From an uncultured Collinsella sp. (lineage in GTDB: Bacteria; Actinomycetota; Coriobacteriia; Coriobacteriales; Coriobacteriaceae), in assembly GCA_900549195.1 (NCBI GenBank), contig URNK01000001.1, forward strand, positions 1 to 40,698: a stretch of DNA of 40,698 nucleotides, given 5' to 3'. This document shows, piece by piece, positions 1-7,804 of the stretch (positions within the stretch are counted from its first letter, which is position 1; each line of letters opens with the position of its first letter). The notes under the pieces are model-generated. The model searched no databases. It saw nothing but the letters and a program-made list of their open reading frames with translations, and was not told where the DNA came from. Position numbers and translations under genes: made by a program.

Positions 1-44
1 CACGTAAGGAGTCGTCGGCAGCGTCAGATGTGTATAAGAGACAG
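1..44. other. Illumina Nextera adapter and index left in the assembly
   Basis: Bases 12-44 match the 33-base Nextera read-1 transposase adapter, ending in the mosaic end AGATGTGTATAAGAGACAG. Bases 4-11 (GTAAGGAG) match the S505 i5 index, and bases 1-3 (CAC) match the end of the P5 oligo. The order P5, index, adapter is that of a library molecule. This is not organism DNA and should be trimmed. Confidence 0.97.
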
Positions 45-107
45 TTGCATGTGTTAGGCGCGCCGCCAGCGTTCATCCTGAGCCAGGATCGAACTCTCCG
101 TCCAAAA
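45..107 (-). rRNA. rrs: 16S rRNA, 5' end only, cut by the contig edge
   Basis: Read on the minus strand, this holds the conserved 5' start of bacterial 16S rRNA, including AGAGTTCGATCCTGGCTCAG and the following GAACGCTGGCGGCG and CTAACACATGCAA. Only about 63 bases are present. The mature 5' end is placed near 107 by similarity to the usual TTTTGGACGGAGAG start. The rest of the operon is missing because the contig ends inside the gene, as often happens at multi-copy rRNA operons. Confidence 0.95.
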
Positions 108-656
108 TGTATGGGCTTCGAGCCCGTCCGGTCCTCTCAGTCATTCGCTGATCGGTTCCGTTCGATTCATATGGTTCTAGTATAGGAAAAGGAATTTCTC
201 GGGGCCGCCTCTCGGCGGCCTTGCGAAAAACAAATCCAAGTTAGACCATTTCAAATGGTTCGATGTCTGCCCGGATGCGACACAGCTTGTGTGTCCATCC
301 TCGCAGTATCCGGTTCTCAAGGTGCACGCTTTGCGGCTCATCCGGTCCGACCGGGCCGCGCGGCAAGGAGATATATTGCCAGACCGGAGGGGCCCCGGGG
401 GCGGGAATCGCGCACTCCATATTTTGTTCACAAATAAATAGATCCCTCAGTCGCGTCACTGAGGTTAAAACTGAAGCATTGGCTTCTGATATTGGCGATG
501 ACCAGCTGTTTTATGAGTATTGAGACATCGGTCATCTCTGGAGCGCTACTTTACTCCAAAGGCATCAGCTATTTGTTTCCTATCGGTAAAAGGCGGGTTT
601 TGTTCGCCAAGCGTTCTTATATATAGATAGATACGGGTTCGAACCCGTGCACCGGC
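108..656 (-). promoter_or_regulatory. rRNA operon leader and upstream region, no protein gene
   Basis: This stretch of about 550 bases lies upstream of 16S rRNA on the minus strand and should hold the rrn promoter(s), antitermination signals and the 5' arm of the pre-16S processing stem. A 7-bp hairpin (GGCCGCC/GGCGGCC, GAGA tetraloop on the minus strand) lies at 203-220, a 15-base palindrome at 245-259, and a CCTCAGT/ACTGAGG inverted repeat near 447-466. A TATACT sits about 70 bases before 16S on the minus strand, but no good -35 element precedes it. Short open frames here have no recognisable protein and I do not call them. The exact promoters are not resolved. Confidence 0.55.
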
Positions 657-690
657 AACAAAATAGACGGCCAACCGAAGTTGACCGTCT
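657..690 (-). terminator. Rho-independent terminator of tRNA-Lys
   Basis: On the minus strand an 11-bp stem (AGACGGTCAAC/GTTGGCCGTCT) closed by a TTCG tetraloop is followed by ATTTTGTT. It lies 15 bases past the tRNA, so the tRNA appears to end before the rRNA leader. Confidence 0.85.
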
Positions 691-704
691 CAACAATCTT
701 TGGG

Positions 705-777
705 TGGGCCGTCAGGGGTTCGAACCCTGGACCTTGGGATTAAAAGTCCCCTGCTCTGCCAGCTGAGCTAACGGCCC
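705..777 (-). tRNA. tRNA-Lys (anticodon TTT)
   Basis: The minus strand folds as a cloverleaf: acceptor GGGCCGT/ACGGCCC, D arm GCTC..GAGC, anticodon loop CTTTTAA with anticodon TTT, and T arm CAGGG-TTCGAAC-CCCTG. The discriminator base is A. CCA is not encoded. One anticodon-stem pair (G27-A43) is mismatched. It decodes AAA and AAG lysine codons. Confidence 0.95.
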
Positions 778-786
778 GCGGGTGGC

Positions 787-815
787 ATTGTACCACGGTC
801 TGGGACTATTCCCAA
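787..815 (-). promoter_or_regulatory. Probable sigma-70 promoter of tRNA-Lys
   Basis: TTGGGA (810-815) and TACAAT (787-792) on the minus strand are separated by 17 bases, with the -10 ending 9 bases before the tRNA. The -35 overlaps the last codons and stop of the upstream aminopeptidase gene. Confidence 0.6.
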
Positions 816-2086
816 CTCCATTGGCCGTTCTGGAAAATCACAACTTCACGTCCATCAGGCGTAATGCCCGTAATATCGATGTCGTCCGTGCCGATCATAA
901 AATCGACGTGCGTGCTCGAGACGTTAACACCATGCTCCAGGAGCTCCTCCTTGGACATGTCGTACCCACCCTCGATGCATTCGGGGAAACCGACACCTAG
1001 CGCGAGATGGCAGCTAGCGTTCTCGTCATAGAGCGTATCGTAGAACAGAACACCACTTTCGCGGATCGGCGTGTTCTTGGAGATGAGCGCGACCTCTCCC
1101 AGGTGAGCAGCGCCCTCGTCAGTATCGATGATACTTGCGAGCGTTGCCTTGCCCACGCGGGCGTCGTAGTCCACCACGCGGCCGCCCTCGAACTTAATCC
1201 AAAAATCGTCGACTTTATTGCCGTGGTGGATGAGCGGCATGGCCGAGTACACGATACCGTCGGCGCGCATGCGATCGGGCGAAGTGAAGACTTCCTCGGT
1301 GGGAATGTTGGGGAAGAAGGGGTGCCCATCGGGCGTCTTGCCCTTGCCGCCGGCCCACTCGTGACCCTTCGTCATGCCAATCGTCAGATCGGTTCCATTT
1401 GCCGCGGTGTAATGCAGGCAGTCGAAACGATTGTCGTTCAGGAAACGCAGGTTCTTTTCGAATGCGGCGTCATGGAGCTCCCAGTCGCTCTCTGGGTCCT
1501 GGCCATCGGCGCGAGCGGTGTGCAGAATCGCATTCCACAGCTTATAGATTGCAACCTCATCGGCGTCTCCCGGGAACACCTCGCGCGCCCAAGCCACGAC
1601 CGGAGCGCCGGCGATGCACCACGGATTGATGTTGTAATCCAGTCCACGGCGGAAAACTTTGCACTGCGTGTTCTTTGCCTTAGAAGCTGCAGCGGGCTTA
1701 GCGGGATCGATGCCCTTAAGGGCGGCGGGGTCCGCACCCTCGATAAAGATAAAGCAGGCACCGTCCTGGGCCAGGGAATCCAGCTGCAGGCGCTTCCACT
1801 CGGGCGTCTGCTCAAAATAGCTTTTCTCGACATGCTCGTACGTGAGCCTCGTCACGGCATCATCGGCCCAGATGACCGTCACGTGGCCGGCGCCGGCAGC
1901 ATAGGCCTCCGCGACCACCACGCGCGCAAACGGCGCGCACTCAACCGGAGACTGAACGACGACTTCCTGGCCGGGCTTAACGTTTACGCCCTTGCGGACA
2001 ACCAGGCGCGCATAGTTTTTAATCTTGGGCTCCAGGGACTTCATACCCTCCAGGGCCTCTTCGACCGTCAGGGCAGCTCGAATCAT
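806..2086 (-). CDS. M29-family metallo-aminopeptidase
   Basis: A 426-residue cytoplasmic leucyl/general aminopeptidase of the thermophilic aminopeptidase (M29; AmpS/PepS/aminopeptidase T) family, which uses two metal ions to remove N-terminal residues from peptides. The family's characteristic block is visible in the middle of the protein: IPTEEVFTSPD supplies an acidic metal ligand and is followed by MPLIHHGN. Downstream come DTDEGAAHLGEVAL, LFYDTLYDENASCHLALG and a C-terminal THVDFMIG, which carry the remaining Glu/Tyr/His/Asp ligands. Length fits the family (about 410). An in-frame ATG exists 12 bases upstream, but only the ATG at 2086 has a well-spaced GGAG (5-6 bases), so I start here. 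The gene is monocistronic: a terminator precedes it and the tRNA-Lys promoter overlaps its end. Confidence 0.9.
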   Translation of the reverse strand: MIRAALTVEEALEGMKSLEPKIKNYARLVVRKGVNVKPGQEVVVQSPVECAPFARVVVAEAYAAGAGHVTVIWADDAVTRLTYEHVEKSYFEQTPEWKRLQLDSLAQDGACFIFIEGADPAALKGIDPAKPAAASKAKNTQCKVFRRGLDYNINPWCIAGAPVVAWAREVFPGDADEVAIYKLWNAILHTARADGQDPESDWELHDAAFEKNLRFLNDNRFDCLHYTAANGTDLTIGMTKGHEWAGGKGKTPDGHPFFPNIPTEEVFTSPDRMRADGIVYSAMPLIHHGNKVDDFWIKFEGGRVVDYDARVGKATLASIIDTDEGAAHLGEVALISKNTPIRESGVLFYDTLYDENASCHLALGVGFPECIEGGYDMSKEELLEHGVNVSSTHVDFMIGTDDIDITGITPDGREVVIFQNGQWSWE

Positions 2087-2112
2087 GTGCCACTCCATCT
2101 ATCTATAGAACA

Positions 2113-2145
2113 GTAAAAAGGCGCGCCGCAAAAACGACGCGCCTT
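2113..2145 (-). terminator. Terminator after the purC/membrane-protein unit
   Basis: On the minus strand the inverted repeat AAGGCGCG/CGCGCCTT (arms 2138-2145 and 2118-2125) is followed by TTTTTACTG. It sits 31 bases past the stop of the gene ending at 2176 and before the aminopeptidase start. Confidence 0.8.
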
Positions 2146-2175
2146 ATATCTTAGCGATAAGTATGTATACAAACG

Positions 2176-2751
2176 CTACTTCTTCTTGGAGTCCTTCTTG
2201 TCCTCCTCGGCAGCCGCGCGCTCAATAAGAGCGTTGAGCTTGTTCTCGGACATGCCCTCGGCCTGCGCGCGGTACATGTTGCGCAAGGGACGAATACGAG
2301 CGAAGTCATAGATAAAGTCGCCCAAAATGATGACATAGGACAAAACAATGCCGACCATCTGGACAGGGCTGGACACCATGCCAGCGGGAGCGAAGTACAG
2401 CGAGGCCCAAATTGCCACGACGAGCACCATGCCAATGGCGAGCACAATCCACCAGATGCGACGGCGCTTGGTGTAGTCCTCGTCCTGCTTGAGGAGGATA
2501 TTCGACACCGTATAGATGCGGTCCTCCTTGGCACGCTGCTTAGCCTTGCGGGCGCGCTTCTCCTCTTTAGAGAGGCCCTCGAGGTTCTCGCCCTTCTCGA
2601 GCTCTTTGCGGCGTGCCTTAGACGAAGCCGGCACGACGCGAACGGAGCTCGCTGCTTGGCGGGCGGGCTTAGCAGATGCGGCAGACTTGCGCGCAACCCC
2701 GGTAACTTCGTGGGATTGCGTGCGCTTGTTCGTGGCGCTACGGGTACTCAC
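2176..2751 (-). CDS. Hypothetical membrane protein with basic N-terminal domain
   Basis: A 191-residue protein I do not recognise. Residues 1-85 are very rich in Lys, Arg, Ala and Ser (a probably disordered, cytoplasmic, positively charged tail). Two hydrophobic segments follow at about 100-118 and 125-148, then a charged C-terminal stretch ending DKKDSKKK. The start is a GTG directly abutting the purC stop, with GGAGAA seven bases upstream inside purC, so translation is probably coupled to purC. A terminator follows. The highly charged termini could bind nucleic acid or acidic lipids, but nothing in the sequence proves a role. Confidence 0.75.
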   Translation of the reverse strand: MSTRSATNKRTQSHEVTGVARKSAASAKPARQAASSVRVVPASSKARRKELEKGENLEGLSKEEKRARKAKQRAKEDRIYTVSNILLKQDEDYTKRRRIWWIVLAIGMVLVVAIWASLYFAPAGMVSSPVQMVGIVLSYVIILGDFIYDFARIRPLRNMYRAQAEGMSENKLNALIERAAAEEDKKDSKKK

Positions 2752-3639
2752 TTATGCGTTCTCCTTCATGCTTGTGAACTGGGAGCCCGTGATGATCTGG
2801 AAGGCCTCGCGATAGCGCTCGGACGTGCCATCGATGACCTCGGCGGGCAGGTGCGGGGTCTCCCCCGTCATATCCCAGTTGGCCTTGAGCCAATTGCGGA
2901 CGAATTGCTTGTCGTAGCTAGGCTGGATCTTGCCCTCCTCGTAGCTGGCAGCAGGCCAGAAACGGCTGGAGTCGGGCGTGAGGCACTCGTCGATCAGCGT
3001 GACCTTGCCATCGATGACACCAAACTCGAACTTGGTGTCGGCAATGATGATGCCACGGGTCGCGGCGTACTCGGCAGCGGCCTTGTAGATCTTGAGGGAA
3101 AGGTCACGAATCTGCGTGGCGATGTCCTCGCCCACGATCTCGCAGCAACGCTCGAACGAGATGTTCTCGTCGTGGTCACCGATCTCGGCCTTCGTGGACG
3201 GCGTGAACAACGGCTCGGGAAGCTTGGAAGCCTCGGTCAGGCCCTCAGGCAGCTGGATGCCGCAGACGGTGCCGTTCTCGTCGTAGGTCTTCTTGCCCGA
3301 ACCGGTCAGATAGCCGCGGACGATACACTCGATAGGAATCGTCTGGGCCTTCTTAACCAGCATGGCGCGGCCAGCGAGGTAGTCACGATACTCAGCAAAC
3401 TCCTCGGGGAAATCCGCCGGGTCGATGGAAACGAGATGGTTGGGGACGATGTCGGCAAACTTATCGAACCAGAATGCCGAGATGCGATTGAGCACCTCTC
3501 CCTTAAACGGAATCTCGTCGGGAAGAATGAAGTCGAACGCAGAAATGCGGTCGGTGGCGACCATCAGCAGGTTTTCACCGGCATCGTAAATATCACGAAC
3601 CTTGCCACGGGAATCCGGACGACGCTCCATCGTTGTCAC
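2752..3639 (-). CDS. purC: Phosphoribosylaminoimidazole-succinocarboxamide synthase (SAICAR synthase)
   Basis: About 295 residues. It catalyses the ATP-dependent joining of aspartate to CAIR in de novo purine synthesis. Family features are clear: the N-terminal GKVRDIYD loop, ATDRISAFDF, the IPIECIVRGYLTGSG block, and IADTKFEFG followed by LIDECLTPDSSRFWP. The GTG at 3648 is within the Shine-Dalgarno AAGGAG itself; the GTG at 3639 lies eight bases after it, so I prefer 3639 (an ATG at 3630 is also possible). The gene is followed without a gap by a small membrane protein gene. Together with purB at 7805 it shows a purine pathway scattered through this region, not held in one operon. Confidence 0.95.
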   Translation of the reverse strand: MTTMERRPDSRGKVRDIYDAGENLLMVATDRISAFDFILPDEIPFKGEVLNRISAFWFDKFADIVPNHLVSIDPADFPEEFAEYRDYLAGRAMLVKKAQTIPIECIVRGYLTGSGKKTYDENGTVCGIQLPEGLTEASKLPEPLFTPSTKAEIGDHDENISFERCCEIVGEDIATQIRDLSLKIYKAAAEYAATRGIIIADTKFEFGVIDGKVTLIDECLTPDSSRFWPAASYEEGKIQPSYDKQFVRNWLKANWDMTGETPHLPAEVIDGTSERYREAFQIITGSQFTSMKENA

Positions 3640-3663
3640 GTGAGTCACTCCTTACCTAAATAC

Positions 3664-3690
3664 GACAGAAATGCGGGTTCTTTCCCGCAT
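3664..3690 (-). terminator. Probable terminator after the sensor kinase gene
   Basis: A 7-bp stem ATGCGGG/CCCGCAT (3671-3677 and 3684-3690) is followed on the minus strand by TTCTGT. It separates the two-component operon from purC. Confidence 0.55.
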
Positions 3691-3748
3691 GTTTTCGCAA
3701 ACTCGGAGCGGCAGGGACGCGGCCCCTCCTTCACCGAATAGCGAAAAG

Positions 3749-5314
3749 CTAGTGCTCCATTGTAGTAGATGCCGCGTCCGCCGTGTGCTCGCGGGGCAGA
3801 TGAATTGTAAAAGTCGTACCCTTTCCAAGCTCCGACTCCACGGATATGTAGCCATGGTGACGCTCGACGATCTGCTTGGTCACGGCGAGGCCGACGCCCA
3901 GGCCGCCAGCTTCGCGGGCGCGGCTGGCATCGGCGCGCCAAAACCGCCCGAAGATGCGCGACAGATCGTCCTTGGCAATACCGATGCCGGTATCAGAAAC
4001 GGCAATGCTGACGTGCTTGCGGTCACTGAGCACCGACACCACGACCCAACCGCCCTCGGGGGTGTAGCGCATGGCGTTGCTCATGAGGTTGATAACACAT
4101 TGCGTGATCATGTCGGGATCGGCCTCGACGACATCGTCGTGCCCTTGGGTTTCATCTGCAAAGCGAAGACGAAGGTCACGGTCGGCAAACAGACGCTCCT
4201 GGCCGTTCACAATCGATCGCACGAACGGAACCATGTCCACCGGTTCTAGATTGAGCGGAGCCGTGCTGTTTTCCATACGCGATAGGTCGAGCATCTGCTG
4301 CACCAGACGAGCCAGGCGACGCGTCTCGGAAGCAACGGTCTCCAAATGCTCATCGTCGGTGGGATACACGCCATCCTGCATGGCCTCGACCGTTGCGAGC
4401 ATGGCCATAAGCGGCGTGCGAAGCTCGTGTGCAACGTCTGAGGTCAGGCGCTTCTCGTGTTTCATATCCTTCTCGAGAGAAGTGGCCATCTCATCGAAGG
4501 TCTCACCCAGCTGATCGATCTCGTCATCACCGCGCAGCCCCGTGCGAGCCGACAGGTCGCCGTCACGGATTTGCTTTGCGGTACTGGTGATGCGATGAAT
4601 CGGTTTGGTGAGCATGCGCGACACGAGCGATCCGATAACGACCGAAATGCAGATTGCAACAACCGCGGCGAGGGCCATGGCGTTAAAGGTCTTCTCCCTA
4701 AACGCAGAGTCCGCCTTGGTGAGCAGAGCGTCGGAGCCGATGGCCCACAGCTTTACCTGTCCGACATGCTCGCCGGAAGACGTTACAATCTCGACGTTAG
4801 CAACGCTATCGGAGTCGGTTGGAGCAGACGAGACCGGGCTATGCGATGCCCTCTTGCCGCTCGTGTCGTCGGTCGTAGCCTGGTTTTCGCGTACATCGGC
4901 GGTGGCGCTTGCCGAGGGCCAGGAATCGTCATAAACGATCACGCCCTTTTTATTGACGACCTGCATACCCAGATCGTCGGAAACCAAACTCGAAGTTGCG
5001 ACCGTGCGCAGTTCTCCCGCGGTCCAAGAGCCGTTTTCCTCATATGAGGTTGCCAACTTCTCGGCAGCGGAATTTGCGATTTCGACGATATTGGAGCGTG
5101 TGTAATCCGAAAAGACCGTGCCCCACACAACAGAGACAACGCCCACCAGCACCAATACTGTCATGAGCGATGTCAGAGCAAAAGCAAGTGCCATGCGCGA
5201 GGGATAGCTCATCGTTGGCCGTGAATCGGAACGAGGCGTGTTCCAACTAGCCTTGGAACCCGCCTCGCTCTCCTGCTTGTGCTTTTGTCCGATTTCAAAG
5301 CGCGCAGGTGTCAT
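3749..5314 (-). CDS. Membrane sensor histidine kinase (HAMP, HisKA, HATPase_c)
   Basis: A 521-residue histidine kinase. A cytoplasmic N-terminal tail (1-40) is followed by a transmembrane helix (about 41-66), an extracytoplasmic sensor region (about 67-208) that includes a Ser/Thr/Asp-rich stretch at 134-172, and a second helix (about 210-232). HAMP spans about 233-285. The phosphoacceptor His296 sits in the H-box SDVAHELRTPL. The ATPase domain shows the N-box (NLMSNAMRYTP, 409-419), G1 (DTGIGI, 441-446) and G2 (GGLGVGLAV, 470-478). The signal sensed is unknown. It lies 11 bases downstream of the response regulator on the same strand, so the two form an operon and a cognate pair. Confidence 0.95.
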   Translation of the reverse strand: MTPARFEIGQKHKQESEAGSKASWNTPRSDSRPTMSYPSRMALAFALTSLMTVLVLVGVVSVVWGTVFSDYTRSNIVEIANSAAEKLATSYEENGSWTAGELRTVATSSLVSDDLGMQVVNKKGVIVYDDSWPSASATADVRENQATTDDTSGKRASHSPVSSAPTDSDSVANVEIVTSSGEHVGQVKLWAIGSDALLTKADSAFREKTFNAMALAAVVAICISVVIGSLVSRMLTKPIHRITSTAKQIRDGDLSARTGLRGDDEIDQLGETFDEMATSLEKDMKHEKRLTSDVAHELRTPLMAMLATVEAMQDGVYPTDDEHLETVASETRRLARLVQQMLDLSRMENSTAPLNLEPVDMVPFVRSIVNGQERLFADRDLRLRFADETQGHDDVVEADPDMITQCVINLMSNAMRYTPEGGWVVVSVLSDRKHVSIAVSDTGIGIAKDDLSRIFGRFWRADASRAREAGGLGVGLAVTKQIVERHHGYISVESELGKGTTFTIHLPREHTADAASTTMEH

Positions 5315-5325
5315 ATGTGATTTCC

Positions 5326-6048
5326 CTATTTCTCGTCCGACTTATCGGTCTTGGCCGGAGCCTCGAAGCGATAGCCGACACCATGGACGGTGTAGAGCCA
5401 CTTGGGCTTCTTGGGATCATCGCCCAGCTTGGCGCGAAGATTCTTCACGTGGCTATCGATGGTGCGCTCATAGCCCTCAAAGTCATACCCGAGCACTTTC
5501 TCGACCAGCTCCATGCGGTTATACACACGGCCGGGATGGCGGGCAAGCGTGGTGAGCAGCTTGAACTCGGAAGCCGTCAGATCGACTTCCTTGCCCTCGA
5601 CCAAGATCTTGTGGCCCGAGATATCGATGACCAGATCGCCGAAGTCGAGTACCTCGACGGCGGGCTCGTCGGCCTGATGGGCACGGCGGAACAGAGCACG
5701 AACGCGGGCGACGAGCTCGCGCGGCGAGAACGGCTTAATCAGATAGTCATCGGCGCCGAGCTCAAGACCGATAATACGGTCCTCGATCTCGCCCTTAGCC
5801 GTCAGCATGATGATGGGGACATCCGAGGTATCGCGAATGGTGCGGCAAACGCGCTCGCCGGGAATCTTGGGGAGCATAAGGTCGAGCACGACCAGGTCGA
5901 ACTGATGCTTCTCGAACTCCTCGATCGCGGACTGACCGTCGCCGACGCCCACAACCCAGTAGCCTTCGCGCTCGAGATAGGCAGCGACGGCGTCACGGAT
6001 TGCCTTCTCATCCTCGACCAGCAGAATCTTTTTTGCATCTGAAGCCAT
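5326..6048 (-). CDS. OmpR/PhoB-family response regulator
   Basis: About 240 residues. The receiver domain (1-120) has the acidic pocket LLVEDE, phospho-acceptor Asp56 in DLVVLDLMLP, Thr83 in IIMLTA and Lys105 in YLIKPFSP. The winged-helix DNA-binding domain (about 135-230) ends with the typical ERTIDSHVKNLRAKLGDD and VHGVGYRF. The ATG at 6048 follows GGGGGG with good spacing; a TTG 21 bases upstream lacks one. It is the first gene of the two-component operon. The OmpR-type output domain means it should bind tandem half-sites at promoters. Confidence 0.96.
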   Translation of the reverse strand: MASDAKKILLVEDEKAIRDAVAAYLEREGYWVVGVGDGQSAIEEFEKHQFDLVVLDLMLPKIPGERVCRTIRDTSDVPIIMLTAKGEIEDRIIGLELGADDYLIKPFSPRELVARVRALFRRAHQADEPAVEVLDFGDLVIDISGHKILVEGKEVDLTASEFKLLTTLARHPGRVYNRMELVEKVLGYDFEGYERTIDSHVKNLRAKLGDDPKKPKWLYTVHGVGYRFEAPAKTDKSDEK

Positions 6049-6103
6049 AACACGGCCCCCCTGTCTCAATTAGCTAAGAACAAGCCCATTTTAACGCACC
6101 TGA

Positions 6104-6142
6104 GCCCGCCAGATGCCGCTATGACGCGGCAGCTCGGCGGGC
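6104..6142 (-). terminator. Strong hairpin between the Tat lipoprotein gene and the two-component operon
   Basis: Nested stems GCCCGCC/GGCGGGC and GCTGCCGC/GCGGCA form a long GC-rich hairpin about 60 bases past the lipoprotein stop. No U tract follows immediately, so it is either a weak or factor-assisted terminator or an RNA-stabilising structure. Confidence 0.4.
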
Positions 6143-6201
6143 GGTACTCACAATTACAACGCGTTTATTCCCCTGTTGGCGCCTTTTTAACCCCTCTAAG
6201 C

Positions 6202-7413
6202 TTAAAGAGAGAATAGGCGTGCAGTGACTGTCTCTGGTATACCCTGGCTGTTGCGCACCGTGGCGTACGTAAGGAATGAGTCCGATTTTCCCGCCGTAGC
6301 TGGATAATCGCCATACTCCAAAGCGCGGTCGGGCGACAGCAGCGAGCCATAGGTCTTGGCAGAGGTGTCGATCAGGAAATGCGACGCCTGTACCTTAACA
6401 AGGTATTTATTCTTCTTGCCAGCCGCACATGCGAGCGGTTCGCGTGACAGGAAGAGGTACGGCCCTCCCTCATTACCGATATACGTGCCCATATTGCCCA
6501 GGCTGCCCACGCCACTATAGGCCGCCTCGATAGAAAACACGAAGGTATCGCCCATATATACGGCCTCGAAAGGCGAAACTGACGAAGGGAGGACCAACTG
6601 GGCACGCTTGGTGTTGTTGCCGTCGGTCAGATCGATTGCCGTTATGCCGTAGTAGACGCCCTCGTCGTTGCGGACACGCGGCGAGATGGTCAAAATGCCG
6701 TCGCTCGCGCGCGGGGCCGATGCAAAGCGGCCCGTCGATTTCCAAATTACCTCGGCCTTGGATTCATCAAGCGAGCGACGATAGCAAAACGAATCACTAC
6801 TCGTTTTATTGCCGCCTGCCGAAGGCATTTTATACCAGATGACCGATGACCCGAACGCCGTAAACAAGGGCGGATCATAGTCCTTGCCACCTCGATCGAG
6901 CTCAACCACGTCGCCAGAGAGCGAAGCGCCCGACAGATTTTGAGCGTAGAGCTTCCACGATGAATTGGCAAAGTTCATCTCAACCCACGCGAATACGCCG
7001 TCGCCGGCACGGACATCGTAGAATGCATATCCCGTGCCCTCGATAGGATCCTCGATTAATGTGGTAAGCGAGCCATCACCCAGGTTGAGCACACCGAGTG
7101 TGTTGGCGTGCAGCGCCGATGCGGGCGCCATCATCGCCGCGGCGTAATCGCCGTCGCAGTAGTACAGCAGCGTACCCAGAGGCAGCGTCCACGACGCCGC
7201 CGGCTCAAGATCGATGTCGACTGCCTCGTACTCATCCGTAATCGAGATGATCTTGGAATCATCCTTGATAACCTGCGGCTCGCCGGCGGCATCATCGCTG
7301 GTGCCCGTTTTTTTCGAGCATCCGGCAAGTACCGTGGCAGCGCCCGCGGCAGCCCCACCGAGTACGAAGCCGCGACGCGATATTCCGTTCTTGATGTGAT
7401 CGGCGATACCCAT
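6202..7413 (-). CDS. Tat-exported lipoprotein of unknown function
   Basis: A 403-residue protein. The N-terminus has a twin-arginine signal (SRRGFVLGG, Arg13-Arg14), a hydrophobic stretch, and a lipobox LAGC with the lipidated Cys at 32. It is therefore predicted to be exported folded by Tat and anchored to the outer leaflet of the membrane. The mature part is rich in short alternating Gly/Asp/aromatic segments (for example WTLPLGTLLYYCDGDYA, VFAWVEMNF, VIWYKMP) spaced 40-50 residues apart, which suggests beta-propeller blades; this is inference only. Its ATG overlaps the stop of the TSCPD gene by one base (TAATG), so the two are translationally coupled. Confidence 0.85.
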   Translation of the reverse strand: MGIADHIKNGISRRGFVLGGAAAGAATVLAGCSKKTGTSDDAAGEPQVIKDDSKIISITDEYEAVDIDLEPAASWTLPLGTLLYYCDGDYAAAMMAPASALHANTLGVLNLGDGSLTTLIEDPIEGTGYAFYDVRAGDGVFAWVEMNFANSSWKLYAQNLSGASLSGDVVELDRGGKDYDPPLFTAFGSSVIWYKMPSAGGNKTSSDSFCYRRSLDESKAEVIWKSTGRFASAPRASDGILTISPRVRNDEGVYYGITAIDLTDGNNTKRAQLVLPSSVSPFEAVYMGDTFVFSIEAAYSGVGSLGNMGTYIGNEGGPYLFLSREPLACAAGKKNKYLVKVQASHFLIDTSAKTYGSLLSPDRALEYGDYPATAGKSDSFLTYATVRNSQGIPETVTARLFSL

Positions 7414-7676
7414 TAGGCGATCTCGGCGCGAGCGGCCTCGATAGCGCGTGTAAGCTGGTCGGCGCAGGAGGTCTTTTTCATACCGCAGGTATTACCGGCG
7501 AGAACCTCGATTACGCGATCGGCAGGAGCGCCCTCGACCAGCTTGGAGATAGCCTTGAGATTGCCGTCGCAGCCGCCGGTAAATTCAACGCCCATCACCT
7601 TGTTGCCGTCATCGGAAAGGTCAAGGTGAATATTGCGAGCACACACGCCCTGAGGCTTGTAATCAAACGAAATCAT
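7413..7676 (-). CDS. TSCPD-domain protein (TIGR03905-like)
   Basis: An 87-residue protein that matches the small TSCPD family (TIGR03905 type). Characteristic pieces are VCARNIHLDL, the GGCDGNLKAISKLVEG segment, and the closing NTCGMKKTSCADQLTRAI with conserved Cys residues. The domain also occurs at the C-terminus of some class II ribonucleotide reductases, where the Cys residues are thought to bind metal; the role of stand-alone copies is not known. It overlaps the lipoprotein start by one base. It is the first gene of the unit, with a possible promoter at 7711-7737. Confidence 0.85.
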   Translation of the reverse strand: MISFDYKPQGVCARNIHLDLSDDGNKVMGVEFTGGCDGNLKAISKLVEGAPADRVIEVLAGNTCGMKKTSCADQLTRAIEAARAEIA

Positions 7677-7710
7677 GCGATCCCCTCTCAGAATGTTATT
7701 CGAGACGACT

Positions 7711-7737
7711 ATTATCCCCGTCTTTCCCTAAATGCAA
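7711..7737 (-). promoter_or_regulatory. Possible promoter of the TSCPD-lipoprotein unit
   Basis: TTGCAT (7732-7737) and GATAAT (7711-7716) on the minus strand are 15 bases apart, a little short of ideal. They lie 35 bases upstream of the TSCPD start. Confidence 0.35.
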
Positions 7738-7740
7738 CGA

Positions 7741-7778
7741 GGCGCTTTGCCGGCAACACACATTACCAGCAAAGCGCC
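7741..7778 (-). terminator. Hairpin after purB
   Basis: A perfect 10-bp inverted repeat (GGCGCTTTGC and GCAAAGCGCC) lies 27 bases past the purB stop. There is no U tract on the minus side, so it is a weak terminator candidate. Confidence 0.45.
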
Positions 7779-7804
7779 CTAAAAAGCTAACGTTATGCCC
7801 GAAC

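Noticed and set aside
177..523. Short open frames on both strands in the rRNA leader
   Set aside because: They overlap each other, have no ribosome sites or recognisable protein, and lie in the region expected to be rrn leader and promoter.
633..648. Perfect palindrome ACGGGTTCGAACCCGT resembling a tRNA T arm
   Set aside because: It is one base shorter than a canonical T arm and no matching acceptor, D arm or anticodon arm is present on either strand, so at most it is a remnant.
1007..2116. 369-codon plus-strand frame opposite the M29 aminopeptidase
   Set aside because: Antisense shadow of a clear gene, with no family match; long antisense frames are common at this GC content.
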